A DNA stretch of 64,000 nucleotides, from the NCBI GenBank assembly GCA_911728435.2, contig OU452203.1:17629651-17693650 (forward strand). The letters run 5' to 3'. Source of the stretch: Apoderus coryli. Its lineage: Eukaryota > Arthropoda > Insecta > Coleoptera > Attelabidae. The notes under the pieces are model-generated. The model saw only the letters and a list, made by a program, of their open reading frames with translations, was not told the DNA's origin and made no database searches. The position numbers and the translations under genes were made by a program. Positions 11,830-24,590 of the stretch are shown one piece after another; the first letter of the stretch is position 1, and each line of letters begins with the position of its first letter.

Positions 11830-12307
11830 CTTCGAGCTCAACAATCTTCCCAGCACGTTTCAGCGCCTTGACAGCCTCATCATGCGTCGCATCCCGCAAA
11901 TCTTCTCCATTCACCGACAGAATAGCATCGCCTACATACAACTGCTCGGTTTGATCAGCTGCCATACCCTTAAAGATCTTACTGATCAATATGGGCATCT
12001 TATTCTCCCGTCCACCCTTAATGGATATGCCAAGACCGTTATTTTCCGATTTCACTACGCGCACAGCTCGTTTTTGGTTCGCAACCGAATCTGGAACATC
12101 GGGTGTGTCACAGAACCCACTCGGTGTTTCAATATTATTGTTTAAGGTACCGTTTAACGTCGTGGTATTCTCGTAGGATTCGTCCAGAGTGATACTGAGA
12201 TAATCGTCTTCTAGTGTGACAAAAACTCGGTACAACTGGCCGCGTACGTGAGTCTCGAGAAGACCGCTACGGCCGTAATAGCCTGTTGGTGACGTGGTTT
12301 CACTCAT
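11830..12307 (-). CDS. Syn1: Syntrophin (alpha/beta type), first coding exon
   Basis: The exon encodes 159 residues plus one base. It opens with the N-terminal half of the split PH domain ([20 protein letters not shown]), then a Ser/Thr/Asn-rich linker, then a nearly complete PDZ domain at about residues 80-159. The PDZ has the carboxylate-binding loop GLGISIKGG and the very conserved [20 protein letters not shown] and [12 protein letters not shown]. Syntrophins are membrane-associated adaptors of the dystrophin complex. The start ATG (12305-12307) is preceded by an in-frame TAA. The exon ends Val-Glu-Leu-Glu plus g before donor gtaagtgca (11821-11829), the position where the second PH half should follow. 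No later exon was found down to base 1, so the next intron is longer than 11 kb or exons were missed. Confidence 0.93.
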
Positions 12308-15300
12308 ATTTTAAATGTCCTATGAATTGCCTCAAAGATTAGCAGAAAAAAAAGATTGATATGATGCTGAATCTAGCGTAGCAAGTTACATATCTAATTT
12401 GTATCTACTATTTTTGACGAGATCTTTGCTTAAAGCAGAGTATGGAAATGGGTTCTGGCATCACGTGTTGCATTTTACTACTAAAGTCACCGCGCGTATG
12501 AGTACCGCCCATTAACCTAAACTTTGATATAAACGGTGCAGCGTATGAACCCTTTAATATTCATAGCAAACCAGTAACTCGTAACTATTTTTTAGACAAA
12601 CATAATGCTTAACAAATATGTAAACGAACCTTAATACTGCTAAATATTTTAAATGTTATTAATATTCAGTAGTGGACAGCAATTATACAAATTTTGTACG
12701 TGAAACACACTTGACTATTATAATTGTAACAATAATTTTAAACACTAATTTTATTTAAAACACTAATGTTCAATTAAATTTAAAATAAACTATGCTTAGC
12801 ACTGCAGAAATGTTGTTGTCCAACGGTTTTAATTGCTTGGAATTACAGTAACAATTACAAAACAATATAGGTAGGAATAGTCAGCTGATAACCACAAAAT
12901 ACAAATATTTATTATTGTTGATGTTGTGTATTAGGAATACATTGTTGCCATCATTCTATTAGTAAATAATTTTTATTAGCAGTTAAAAATAACAATTCTT
13001 ATGTATTATTTGATTCCATGTTATTAAATAATAAAGCAACATAACGGTTATCGCACGTTTAGCCAAGACTTAGCAAGCACAGGTAGACATTCCGGCACCT
13101 ACCAGACTGCATCTCATTCATTCATTCACCGTTGGCGGTTTTTGCTTACACATATACAACGACAAATTTCGGCGCGTGCTTAATCGTAGTGTGCCGTTTT
13201 CGCAGCTTTCACTGGTTGAGAGTTGGAGTTTAGCTATTGCTCTAACTCTAATATTCCTTTCCTGATGTTTTCATCCGTAACTCTGCATGAGGGCATAGCC
13301 GCAGACAGGATACAATTCTAAGCGGTTTATTGAAATGCTGCACTGCCAATTATTGCTTCCATAAATCAATTTTTCAACTAAGATAAAGTGTGGAATTCAA
13401 TATATTCTCAATGGCTTATTTACAAACTGAGTCTAACACTTATACGGTTTAAAATGGAACTAGGTATATACAGACTTAAATGAACTCTAAGATCTACTTA
13501 CCTACAAACATTCCGAATTTATGGAGTATGGAGACATGATAGAAATGAATCATCCTGAAAATCCATTTTTATAGTTGCTATATTACAATAGTACCAATCA
13601 AATACTATTTTATATTTATAGTAAACCACACGCTAATTTTGACATGTCGGCAACACTGTAATTAATTGTATCCACACTGTCTCGAATCGCGTTATTAACA
13701 GCTCCACCCCTTACTACTTTATAATTACTACGAATATGTCTACAAACTGATCACTTTATAGCGCCCGCTTGTGTTGCCGAATTGATTTATATTTCTATTA
13801 GTTTATTACAATCTTAGAAATATTTTTCGTTAACAATTATTCAAAATCTAAATTTCGTTAACTTTCTCCATAAATAATATTTTATGTTACGTTAAAAACA
13901 ATCAAATGAGTTTAGCTCTATTTATAAGTACGTCAAGACACAATATATTTTGCTATCTTTCTTATATTTGCCGCATATGGCCGACAATTTTTGATTTATC
14001 AATGTACCTATTGTACCAATCATAATCCAAAGCTATAAAGTAGATATGTACAAACTTTGGATGAAAAGTGTTCTAAATGATTTTTGCTGCTGTGTAAAAT
14101 ATGGCAACATCGATAACCAAACTTTAGTACGCACTATACAGATGGACTTTCTAGCAATAAGCTCATAGGCTGTTGCCATTTTGTGTACGATAAAATCATT
14201 TTGTGACATTTGTAAGACCGAAAATTGCTCTGTTATCATAAATCTCCAAAACTTGCTCAGTTGAACTCATGTGAGATTTGAAACTCAACGTTGAACTGAA
14301 TTCTGTTAAGGAATGCGCGATAAATACGTTTACCTCTCAAACTGGCGTTAATTTCTAATATAATAATAATAAATATGACAATGTTGCATGTAAAGTTTAG
14401 CTGGTTGCCTTAGCGACGAGTTGTCATCGTTTTTCTATCTCTTACTTGTTCGTTGTTAAAAAAAAGATGAACATAGAGTTGGATTTTGAGAGTAGGGGTT
14501 CGCTAGATATAGAATGCAGATAGAAGATATAAAAGCAAATATACAGTGGGGTAATGATAAATTTGATAAATATTTTTGTATTAAAATAAATTAAATTTAT
14601 TTTAATACAAATACAATATAATACAAATTTTGTAAAGATAAAGATAAAATACAATTTTAAGAACAAATAAAAATAAATATTTCCAATAGTGATTAATTTT
14701 GGAAAAACAATAAATAAACTTTATTTTTTATCAATAATAATTTTAACAGATACATTTCTAAATACCTACGCATATTGTTTTTCATTTATCCTTTGCTTGC
14801 TCCTTTTTGAGGTCAAAGTGTGACAAAAATAAAAATAATTTGGGCCCGTAAACAATGTAATGTCGAAATAATTGTGGACAGATTCATATTATTTGTGTTA
14901 TATCGATTTATAATTGAGGTTCTGAATAATTAAACAACAATACTCATTTTGTCCAATAGATCAAAAAAATATTTCTGATTTGGTTATTTCATTATTTATT
15001 TTTTTTTTCAATTTTTAATAACATTGTTTGTTTAGTATTATTTTCGAAGTTCTCATAAGAATCGTTTTTATTTAATTGTAAATTTTCAGCTGGTCCTGAT
15101 ATAGGTCTTTGTCAAAAAAATAACCACTGACCCATTAGCATTACACAAATCAAGATTTTGTAAAAAATCATTGCTATGGATTTATGCAAACAAAATAATA
15201 ATTCTAACCTAATTGAGAAACATAAATGTTATATAGGTTGATACTTTTGATAACAATAAAACGATTTAAATTTGCAAATAAAAATGTCTCATTTACGATC

Positions 15301-16938
15301 TATTTAGATCAATTATTATTTTTATTAATATAATCATAAATAAAATAGAATGCGTCTATTATGATACTTGAATTATGATCTAATTTTTATTTTACATACA
15401 TCATCATTGGATTGTGTATTATATTGTTTGTAAAATAAATCAAATAGAACAGAAATATTAAAAAATGGTTTCCTCCCATATGATTAGATTTCTGTTCGTA
15501 TATTATGTTGACATATTCTCTTTATTTTATAATAATTAGGTATTATACAATTTATTTCTTATACTTTAAGAAAATCCTTGACTTTCGCGAAAATTAATAT
15601 TCAGTTTATAATAACAAATCCATTTTTTATCATAATTAATTATTAAATGAAAATATTTCATTAATTTATTGGTTTTTGTTTGCAAAATCGTTTGCGAATA
15701 AATGTTAAGTGGCACAAAAAACAATTCGTTATGAATTAGGGGTTTTTAATTAATGAAATATAGCCATAAACAACAATAAACTAGGCAATTACTAAGTTTT
15801 AGTACACACAGTAACAGTTTCTAAAATTTTCAAATAAACAACATACCTACACTTTGGTCTTCATCCTCGAACAAAACATTTTTAGAAATACTAAAGTTCA
15901 CCAATAATTTTATATTGTACGCACGTATTATTAACAGCACCCTTTTTTTGCCAAGGCAGAGAAATCCTCATTACACCTCGGGGGTTGCTTACCGTTTCCC
16001 TAGGTAGTGTGGGACTTGGGACTCTAACCCAAACTAAAACTCTTCCTTGGCTTTGTAGTAAGGCTGGGGTTTCAAACCCTGTACCCATGTCGTTGGTGGA
16101 CAATTTATACTAATCCCTTGATTGCAAATTGGACAGGATATTACCCGACATTTGTCTAATTTGATAGAATCTATTACTTTTTCTGGATTCTATTACTTTT
16201 TTATTACTTTCAAATTCAATTAAAATTAAAAAAAAAAATTACTTGACAAAATCAAAAACTTTATAAATTTTCATACTAAATTCTATGTATTAGATATTCC
16301 AAATCAGTTAGCTTCAACATGGCTTCCTATAATATGGTCGGCTGGACCATATTTCAGTGGTCGCATCTATTTCATTTCATAATCTTTAATCTTACACCTA
16401 TATTCGGTATTCGGGGAATTACCCATGACGTGTAAATTGGAATTACGTGAGTGTTTTAGTGTTATTAAATTTACTGCGTTCATTTATTAATCGATTGTGT
16501 TTTAATTATGGATAAGTAAGTAACACATACTATATATATTAATAAGTAAAAATTAAAAATAGAAATATAATTTACAGTTGACATTAGTGCCACAGTTTAA
16601 AAAAATGTGCTGTGTTAGTGCATTAATCTTTGACTGAATGGTTATAGTGACCAAAAAAATTCGTTTTATTTTTTAAGTTTGTGATCAGAAAACCGAGTGC
16701 TGCATACCTACCAAATCTTAGTCATTATCGACATTTTAAAAAAAATGTCGATACCAATAAAATAAAACATCGTCGTTTGTATTTATGTCATGCTCATGCG
16801 CCTAGATCCTAGGTCTAAACACAGTATAATACGGTTAAAACTGTGATCTATATGTCTGGCTTATTTTTTGTTTTCCTTTTGTTGTCATATATCTGTCTTT
16901 CTTTCTAGGGAGATCTCGGTAACGGGTTTACGATATTC
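12308..16938. other. Upstream of syntrophin; no gene seen
   Basis: This should contain the 5' UTR and promoter of syntrophin, but no clear TATA/Inr pair was found. It is AT-rich with several foldbacks: 14575-14611 (listed), and 16727-16752 (11-bp arms atcgacatttt). A GC-richer block at 13050-13320 could be regulatory. A block at about 15950-16110 has an open minus frame with no family. Confidence 0.4.
14575..14611. repeat. Perfect 18-bp inverted repeat with 1-nt loop
   Basis: The arms tttgtattaaaataaatt (14575-14592) and its exact complement (14594-14611) are separated by a single a. The structure is entirely AT except for one G-C pair and would form a cruciform easily. Confidence 0.85.
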
Positions 16939-17048
16939 GGGAGTTAAGCCAACGCCAATGACGTGTACGTAACGTATCTTTTGACATCTACGCATGCGCT
17001 CTTTAAATTTTTAGAGATACGTATACGTCCTTGGTATTAGGGAGTTAA
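16939..17048. repeat. Small foldback flanked by 9-bp direct repeats
   Basis: A direct repeat gggagttaa occurs at 16939-16947 and 17040-17048. Between them are imperfect inverted arms, ccaatgacgtgtacg..cgtatctt (16955-16980) and agagatacgtatacgtccttgg (17013-17034), with a central cgcatgcg. Terminal inverted arms between short direct repeats fit a small non-autonomous DNA transposon with a 9-bp target duplication, though an ordinary regulatory palindrome is also possible. Confidence 0.5.
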
Positions 17049-18372
17049 AGTCGTTCATGAGACAAGAACGTATTTCTATTTGTTACATTTCTATTCATAC
17101 TTTTTAAACATAAATCTATTACGTTTATTACAATTACACACCATTTTCGATTACTAAAATTTTTTTGCCAGCAACAACAGTTTGTCTTTTATAAACAACT
17201 AGCACAGTGCAACTAGCTTCGCAATTCGCAAGCCAGTGACAGTTTGAGGTTTTACGATCTATCGTGGCTGTTAGTTGTTCTTATTTTAAGCCATTGTGTA
17301 TCAATCAGAATTCATGGATATTATTGCATCATGATAAAATTATACAAACGGGGGGGTCGTAATATTCCTCTTATCATGTTTATGTTTGTAAAATTAGAAC
17401 TTTTATTATTCATTTATTATTATTAAATTATTAATGTCGATTGGCAAATCTTTGACTTGTTTTTACATTAATATTAATAATGGAACATTACATTACAAAC
17501 AAGTGTTCTGATATTTTTAAATTTCTTTCATCAAAGTTTGTGATTCTCTTAATGCATCTATGATAGTCTAGAATTTTACCTTATAGTTTAGAATATGAGT
17601 TTTTAAAATTCGTATTTTTCAAATCTTGGAAGATTAGCACATATTCAAGTGTTCTTTTACTTAAAATTAATGAATAATAATTAATTTATCAAGTCATTAC
17701 ATTGCTTAATTAAAAAATATAAAATCCGGTGTTGATAAAAAATTTCATAAAAAAAAATTTGACACCTCTGTTACTTAATGATAACGAAATGTTATTTTGA
17801 TTCTTTTAAAAATATAAGACGTATCTCTGTAATTGATAACCCTGGAACAATTAAAATTATTATTCCCGCAGAGAATTCACGTCATAAAAATAGTATATAG
17901 CAGAATTACACTGGATTTCAAAAGTATAGTATATCCGTGATTGTAGCAAAACTTATTTTTGAAAAATTGGAAATACATAGAGGGCACTATTTATGTTTTA
18001 AGCCTTCGCAACCATTATTGTTTTCAGGTGTCAGCTGTGGTTTTCACGGAAAAGTTTAGATTGTTGAATCGTTAATACCAAGTATTGAGTTGTATACTTG
18101 ATAATTCAACTTTTTAATGTATAAAAACAAACGTCTAAAAATTTTCCAGAATTTATTAAAATACACATAACATATAATATGTTATTTATACGTTTCAACA
18201 TCAGCATTCAAATGAACGGCTCAGTTTCATAATCAGTTTCTATATTTCGACGAGAAGATGACGGACTATGCATTATAAAGTTCCATCCTTGTATCTTGGA
18301 AACAATGCTTTTTTTGTATTTATCCTTTATCTAATCCCTTGTGTCATATTTTTAATTTAATTCTACGAACTA
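17049..18372. other. No gene seen
   Basis: Very AT-rich sequence. A short hydrophobic open frame near 17244-17426 has no ATG start of its own, no homology I recognise and no splice context, so I do not call it. Confidence 0.45.
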
Positions 18373-19734
18373 GCACATTTCCGGACTGCAAGAGTAATTC
18401 CAATTCTGAAGAAGGGAGACTCTAGTATCATTAGTAATTATAGACCTTTTTCAATTTTGTGTAATTTTTCTAAATTGTTTGAAATAGTGTTGTATCAATA
18501 TATATTCTGGACTGTTAAAAATTCTATTACAACTAAACAACATGGCTTTTTCTCAGGCAGATCATGCGCGACAAACTTGGCTTGCTTTTCACAGCATGTT
18601 TGTGAAGTCTTGGACGCGCGTGGTCAAATTGATGTAGTGTATACGGATTTCAGAAAAGCCTTTGATCAGATCGACCACTATGTTCTATTGAGAAAGCTTG
18701 AAAATTTTGGTTTTTCGGCGGGGTTGGTCGGCCTACTTAAATCTTATCTATTGGACCGTCGCCAGTTTGTGAAATATGAAGGGTATGAGTCATTCAAGTT
18801 TGTATCTACATCAGGCGTACCACAGGGATCCAACTTAGGTCCATTGCTGTTTATTATTTTTATTAACGACATTTTCGATTGTGTGTTATGCAATGGTCTA
18901 CTGTTTGCCGACGACTTAAAACTTTTTCATGAAATTCGTAGCCATGACGACTGTTTGTATCTTCAAAGATGCTTGCATTTTCTTGCGGACTGGTGTGATA
19001 GAAACAAGTTGCATCTGAATATAGACAAGTGTAATGTGGTGAGCTATACGAGATAAGACAATAGAATTACTTTTAATTATTACATTGACGGTTCTGTATT
19101 GAATCGAGAGACGGTTCTCAGGGACTTGGGTGTTTATTTTGATGAGCGTTTCTCCTTTGTGGCTCATGTGGAGCACGTCTCTCGACATTGCACTAAGCTG
19201 CTTGGTTTTATCCTAAGAAATTGTAAATATTTTAATAACACCAAAACTTTTAAAATTTTATTTAGTGCTTTTATAAGATCCAGACTGGAATATTGCCAAA
19301 TTGTATGGCACCCTATCTATGATAGACATGCTGAGACTCTAAACGCGGTGCATCGAAGATTTCTGAAATATTTGATATTTAGGGATTATGGTGTTTATCC
19401 GCAGAGGGGAGCCGAGTATCAGACTTTACTATACGAGTGCGGGGAGACCTCATTGGAAAGCCGTCGAAGACTGCTAGCCGTTAAGTTTTTGCACAGTCTA
19501 TTGCATGGCTCAACAGACTGTGAGTATTTATTGTCTAAACTGAATTTTCTAATACCACGACAGGCTGGCAGGCTTAGGTTCACATTTTACGAGGATCCTT
19601 GTCGTACCAACATAATGCTTCAATCTCCTGTACACTATATTTGTGACGGTTTTAACAGAGTGTCGCACTTGCTTGATATCAACCACAGCACGCTCGCGAA
19701 TATTGTTGCCACAATGTCGGGCTTGTTTTGGTGA
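18373..19734 (+). pseudogene. Reverse transcriptase domain with one stop
   Basis: Non-LTR reverse transcriptase motifs appear in order: DFRKAFDQIDH (metal-binding Asp), TSGVPQGSNLGPLLF, the catalytic [10 protein letters not shown] (about 18898-18927), then the thumb region VLRDLGVYFD and a C-terminal part with RSRLEYCQIVWHP. The frame is open from about 18373 to 19734 except for a single TAA at 19054-19056 after SYTR. The frame is the same on both sides of the stop, so the copy is young or was inactivated recently. The N-terminal fingers and endonuclease are missing. Confidence 0.9.
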
Positions 19735-19970
19735 ATTAGAGTAGATACCTACTTATTGTAGTTCCTGTTATTATATCGAATTATGTTTTGATGGTTTATT
19801 CTGTTTTTTCTGTTCTCTTTTTTTAATTTTCATTCATTCATTTTTTGTATGAAAATATATTATTTTTTTGTTCTTTATATGGACACGGATATAATGTGAT
19901 TATGTTTCCTGTAATTGGGGTTGTACCCTGTTGGAAATAAAGAACTATTTATTTATTAATTTATTTCCCG
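18373..19970 (+). mobile_element. 5'-truncated non-LTR retrotransposon (Jockey/CR1-like)
   Basis: The copy begins inside the reverse transcriptase (near 18373, motif RVIPILKKGD..YRPFSI) and runs through the end of the protein into a 3' tail. The tail contains gtaattggggttgtaccctg, aataaa at 19937-19942 and a TATTTATT-rich end. The same tail signature occurs at the end of the copy at 27575-28990, so both are members of one family or of close relatives. The 5' truncation is the normal result of incomplete reverse transcription. Confidence 0.8.
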
Positions 19971-20133
19971 GACGTATGTTTATGGGAACTTTTTTTTTTT
20001 GTAAAATGACTTGAGAAATCACCCCCGTAAATATTGCCGCGTCATTTTGAAACATCCTCTATATTTGTGTTTCTTTCGTTTTTCCTATACTTATATATGT
20101 ATTTTTAATCTGAATATTCGACTTGTTATAACC

Positions 20134-20164
20134 CTGATAAAAATGCAAAAAGCATCGAAACCTT
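20134..20164 (+). other. Degenerate hammerhead-like motif
   Basis: The order is CTGATAA (core usually CTGATGA), stem II atgc/gcat (20143-20146 with 20152-20155), then cGAAAC. One core base differs and no proper stem III or cleavage triplet is visible, so activity is unlikely. The pattern matches decayed hammerheads seen in Penelope-like element tails. Confidence 0.4.
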
Positions 20165-20433
20165 GCACGAAATGTATTATGTGTTATTTCATCGAACCTA
20201 ACCATTCAAGTAAAAAATTATGATGAGTTTAAAGCAAATTATATTAGTTATTCTCATTGCTTGATTTTTGGAATGCCATGTATAATATCGTGCATCTTGT
20301 TATTTCTTTCAATCGCTGAAATGTGGAAATTATTTTTCGAAAAACAAAACAGAAAACATGGATAAAAAAGAAGAATATTATAATAACAATAATTATTACT
20401 TCACTAGTTGCTAGTGCGCTTGAATGAAAATGG

Positions 20434-20466
20434 TATAAAAGAACACAAACAAGTTCTAGAACAGTT
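20434..20466 (+). promoter_or_regulatory. TATA box and initiator of PNP
   Basis: tataaaa lies at 20434-20440, and an arthropod-type initiator (aacagttta, start A near 20463) follows about 29 bp downstream, the usual spacing. The predicted 5' UTR is about 124 nt and leads to the ATG at 20587. Confidence 0.65.
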
Positions 20467-20586
20467 TAGTTGATACTGAGAACTTGTGTGCTCAATCTTA
20501 CGATATATTATATTTTATCGCAGTGGAGCAAGTCACGTTTTGAAACAAATTATTTTGCCAGTACTTTTTCAAATAACTTAAACATT

Positions 20587-23500
20587 ATGTCGAGCATTGT
20601 ATCCTCTTTGAATGGCCATAATGGTTGTACGAAAATAAACGGTAGTCCAATGGAAAAAAATAAATACAATAATGGGACTAGTCATGTCACTAAAGGTCAG
20701 GTGCCATTAGTGCCCGAGTCGGAATGGTAAGTTCAAAGAATTTTATATTATGGTAGGTACTTCCTTATACGTACCATTGTATTGTTTCTTATGAATCCTT
20801 GGCGTTTATTTCTCCTATATGAGGCATATAGGTAGTAACAACTGTAACACAACTATTTTATTTATTTATTTTTTATTCTCGGACCTTATTTAATCTTTTT
20901 CCAGGTTATTTTTCGTGGGGTGTTCGGTTCTTATAAAAAATTATTTTCCAAAACGTTTTTAGATAAAGAACTTCCTTCAGGTTACACACTTTTCTTTAAG
21001 ACAAATTCTAACACGTCAATATAAAAAATAGCAAACCATTTTCTTTATAATTACAAATACAACATTTAAAACATTTACTCTACGCTAGTTGTTAAGACTT
21101 TTGCGAATTACTTACTTTTATTTATATTCTGTCTAGAACACATTAAAATTATAGACCATTCTTTGTACATTTTGGATATAAATAAAAATTATTATTATTA
21201 TATTTGAATGTTTTACATTTTGATGAGGGAATTAATAATACTCTGTCTCCTCCTCCTCCTCCTATTATTAATTCCCTCATTAAATTGAGACTCCACAGAA
21301 ATATGGACTACTTCATGAATATTTTACATTTTGTATTTGTGACAAATTTAACTTTAGACTTTTCGAAATCATTCGACACTATTATAAGTCATTCGATCAT
21401 TATTGATTGCCAATCTAAGATTTTATGTCTTTTCTTTAATGCAATAGAGTGAATTAAGGATCGATTCTGGAACCGTTTCTCTTTAAACTATACATTTCAG
21501 AATTCATTCAGTCCTTGAGATTTGATAAACAAATACTGCTGAAGCCAGAGGTAATATAAATCAGCATTTGTGGACCTACGTGCGTTGAGATGTGCACTGC
21601 TGTGGAAATTGTCTGGTTTTACACCTATCTGTGGTAAAGCTCATAATAAAAACGAAAGGATATCCTCAATATCTCGACCCTCAACCTGGTTATACAAAAT
21701 TAGGCTGAGACCCTACTATAGGAAAGTCAGCAATTTTGTGCGATAATATTTACGAACACAAACATTGATGTGTGTGAATATTACTTACTATTTTTTTACA
21801 AGTTTTTTCTCTGAATTTTCCTTTGATATATCTTTTTAGTTCTTGTCATGCACAACGTTTCGGCTTATTTGCCTTCTTCAGGTACATTTTTCTAAAATTT
21901 TAATATAGATTTAAATTAAAAAAAGGAATTGGTACATTTACAGAACATCACAAGAACATTCAGTGTAAAAAGTTAACATTAACATAACATACATTACAGA
22001 TCTTCTTAATTATTTTCTATTTATTTGTTTTTTTACCTTATTTATTTTAAATTACTAATTTATCAAACACTACCTCGTCGTTTACGAGGGTTGTATTACA
22101 AATTTTTTTCTATACAAGTAATTTTACTTATTAACTTTAAGAACAGACATTTACACGATTAGTTATTATTGTTATTGTGCTATGTTATATGATATTATTG
22201 TATATTTTGCTAAGGAATTGTATGTCTGTTCTTGTATTTTTATTTTCTCTTTTACGCCTGTCTTGTTCTTTTGTTAAAATTGTGGTTCTGTCAAAGTCAA
22301 ATTGATGGTTGTGTAATTGGGAGTGTTTTTTCAGTGCTGTTTGTTACTTATCATATTTGTTTTCATAAATTTACAAGATCAGGATGGGGACAGTGATTGT
22401 TCGAAGTGTGTAGGTACAAATTGGGATAAGAACCTGAAGTAACATAATACTAAACTTCGCCTTGTTTGTAAATCATTCTTGCCTATAAAGACGATTATTA
22501 ATAGATAGCGAAAAAAATCCTTGTCACTATAAGTGCTGCTTACGAAGATATTGGAACAGTTTTCTTACGATTAAGGTTAATGCGAGAAAACATTGGTGAC
22601 ATAAATATTTCTGAATTCCAGGTACACCTATGACAGTATTGTACAGTCAGCGAATTTTTTGAAGAAAATAACAAACGATTTATGCCCAGGAATTGGAATT
22701 ATTTGCGGCTCAGGTTTAGGTAATTCTATATAATATAATAAATAGATTAGAAAAAAATATAAAGGAATTCTTGTTATAGGACCTTTGGCAGATACATTAA
22801 CAGACCGAATCGAAGTACCGTATGAGAAAATTCCGAATTTTCCTGAAAGTACCGTTCAAGGACATACAGGTTCTTTAGTATTTGGTCGATTAGAAGGAGT
22901 TCCAGTCGTGTGTATGAAAGGACGATTCCATGTCTATGAGGGATATCCATTATGGAAATGCACAATGCCAGTAAGGTAAGACCAAATATATTATATACCT
23001 TGTTTCATTGAACAATGTGTAATAATTTTACTGTTCTTATTATTTTGAATAAACAATTCAACATCTATTTGTAACTAATTATTATTTTTCAAGGGTGATG
23101 AAGCTGATAGGAGTCACAAACTTACTCGTTACAAATGCAGCTGGCGGATTAAATGACAAATTTAATGTTGGCGACATTATGTTCATCAAGGATCACATCA
23201 ATTTTGTAGGATTCAGCGGAAACAGTCCTCTTCAAGTAGGTTTTTAACTAACAGAAAGATACTAAACCCAAACAGCATCAGCTGCATGCTGTTCTCCGAC
23301 TTCAGTACACCAGCATTTTCATTGCTGTTGTATATGGGCTCGACCGCTTCGACGAAAAGTTTTAATCTAGATTTCATTTCATATGTTTACGTGCTGATCA
23401 CGCAGTTATCATTGTTTTGGTTTAGTATCATTCTTCGGTAAATAAAGTATTTACAACTTTTAAGATAAAACGACAACATCGAATTAGCACTTACCAAAAT

Positions 23501-24135
23501 TTTCAGGGTCCCAACGATGACAGATTCGGACCAAGATTTCCAGCAATGAACAAAGCATATGACAGAGACATTATGAACCATGCCAAGATTGTTGCAAAGG
23601 AAATGGGTATTGAAAAGAATGTACACGAAGGTGTTTATGCTTGCGTTGGTGGACCTACCTATGAGACCGTAGCCGAACTGAGACTGTTGAAAATCTTAGG
23701 TAAGATATTGCTACTTCTATTGCAAAAAAAGCCCTCGGACTCAATCACGAACTTAATTTTAAAACTCAATCGAGTTTCAAGCACTGTTTTAATGGTTAAA
23801 AGTTTTGAACAAGCAACCGTGAGTTCAAAGCCAATTTAGTTATAAATCAACTGTTTGACGATATCCATTTTTAAGTTAATTTAACCACAATTCATTCTTT
23901 AGGAGCTGACGCAGTAGGAATGTCCACAGCTCACGAAGTGATTACAGCGAAACATTGCGACATGACAGTATTCGCCTTCAGTTTGATTACAAACAAAAGC
24001 ATCACCTGCTATGATGTATTGGATATACCGAAACACGATGAAGTTATAGAAGCGAGTAGATCCAAAGAAAAAGTCTTACAATCATTTGTCGCCAGGATTA
24101 TCTCTTACATTGACGACACAAAGAGCATGACGTGA
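20587..24135 (+). CDS. PNP: Purine nucleoside phosphorylase
   Basis: Six coding exons: 20587-20726, 22622-22719, 22780-22975, 23094-23235, 23507-23699 and 23903-24135. They total 1002 nt (333 aa). All introns are GT..AG and all phases join. The enzyme is a cytosolic trimer that splits inosine or guanosine with phosphate in purine salvage. Recognisable sites in order are the phosphate loop [36 protein letters not shown], the purine-site Glu in [23 protein letters not shown] and the base-binding Asn in SLITNK. The first about 45 residues, rich in Asn/Gly/Ser and unlike vertebrate PNP, come from exon 1; vertebrate enzymes are about 289 aa. The first ATG with a sensible frame is 20587. The 1.9-kb first intron contains retroelement debris. 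Confidence 0.96.
21204..21720 (+). pseudogene. Decayed non-LTR reverse transcriptase fragment
   Basis: Inside PNP intron 1, the reading [20 protein letters not shown] (near 21345-21405) resembles the RT block with the first metal-binding Asp (Asp-Phe-Ser-Lys-Ala-Phe-Asp-x-Ile). Then [16 protein letters not shown] near 21460 resembles the Gly-Ser-x-Leu-Gly-Pro-Leu-Leu-Phe block. Both are interrupted by stops and shifts. This is an old insertion, much more decayed than the copy at 18373. Confidence 0.5.
21224..21279. repeat. 17-bp hairpin with CCT-repeat loop
   Basis: The arms tgagggaattaataata (21224-21240) and its exact complement (21263-21279) enclose a loop consisting of a pyrimidine tract, ctctgtctcctcctcctcctcc. 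Confidence 0.8.
21850..21881 (-). other. Degenerate hammerhead-like motif
   Basis: On the minus strand: CTGAAGA, stem II ggc/gcc around aaataa, then GAAACGTT. The Thr-to-A change in CTGATGA and the lack of a cleavage triplet suggest an inactive relic. This exact pattern of a CTGA(T/A)GA, short GC stem and GAAACGT is a common tail signature of Penelope-like elements as I remember them. Confidence 0.4.
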
Positions 24136-24329
24136 ATCATTTAGCGCATCACAATCCTATATTTATACTAAAAAAAAAACAATAATTATATTGTGCAAAT
24201 CATAGGTGGCTGTGAAACCCGTAACGGAGAATTACACATTAGTAGGTATATTGTTTCAGTGTTGTCAAATCAAAGCATTCTCTTTATTTTTAACCTTTTT
24301 CTTGGTTGATAATGATAGTAAAAATTATT

Positions 24330-24335
24330 AATAAA
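24330..24335 (+). terminator. Polyadenylation signal of PNP
   Basis: AATAAA lies 195 nt after the PNP stop and is the first canonical signal downstream. Confidence 0.55.
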
Positions 24336-24467
24336 AGGCCAGGTTTTTCGACGGTTTGAATGAAAAGATGTTTATGTATAGCTTAATAATTTATTTTGTA
24401 CAAACTGATATTATATAAGAACAATAAGAATATTAAAATTTATATTAAGCAAAAATAACGCAGGTGT

Positions 24468-24473
24468 TTTATT
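24468..24473 (-). terminator. Polyadenylation signal of RpA-70
   Basis: AATAAA on the minus strand (top-strand tttatt) lies about 118 nt past the RpA-70 stop; a second overlapping copy is at 24472-24477. The two convergent genes therefore end within about 140 bp of each other. Confidence 0.55.
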
Positions 24474-24590
24474 TATTATACAAAAATATATGCGTTTAAC
24501 ACAAAGAAAAACAAATAGATATTAAAAAAATAAAAATAAAGAAGTAGGTAAATACTAACCATTACTTTGGAATAAAATTAATATTTAACT

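Noticed and set aside
15891..16103. Minus-strand frame with LPWQKKGAVNNTC and a near B-box ggtttgaaacc
   Set aside because: No A box at the right distance, no family recognised, no splice sites; possibly a dispersed repeat but unsupported.
17244..17426. Short hydrophobic frame
   Set aside because: Starts with a non-ATG codon and sits in AT-rich DNA where such frames are common.
22774..22965. Minus-strand frame opposite PNP exon 3
   Set aside because: It is the shadow of a well-supported exon.
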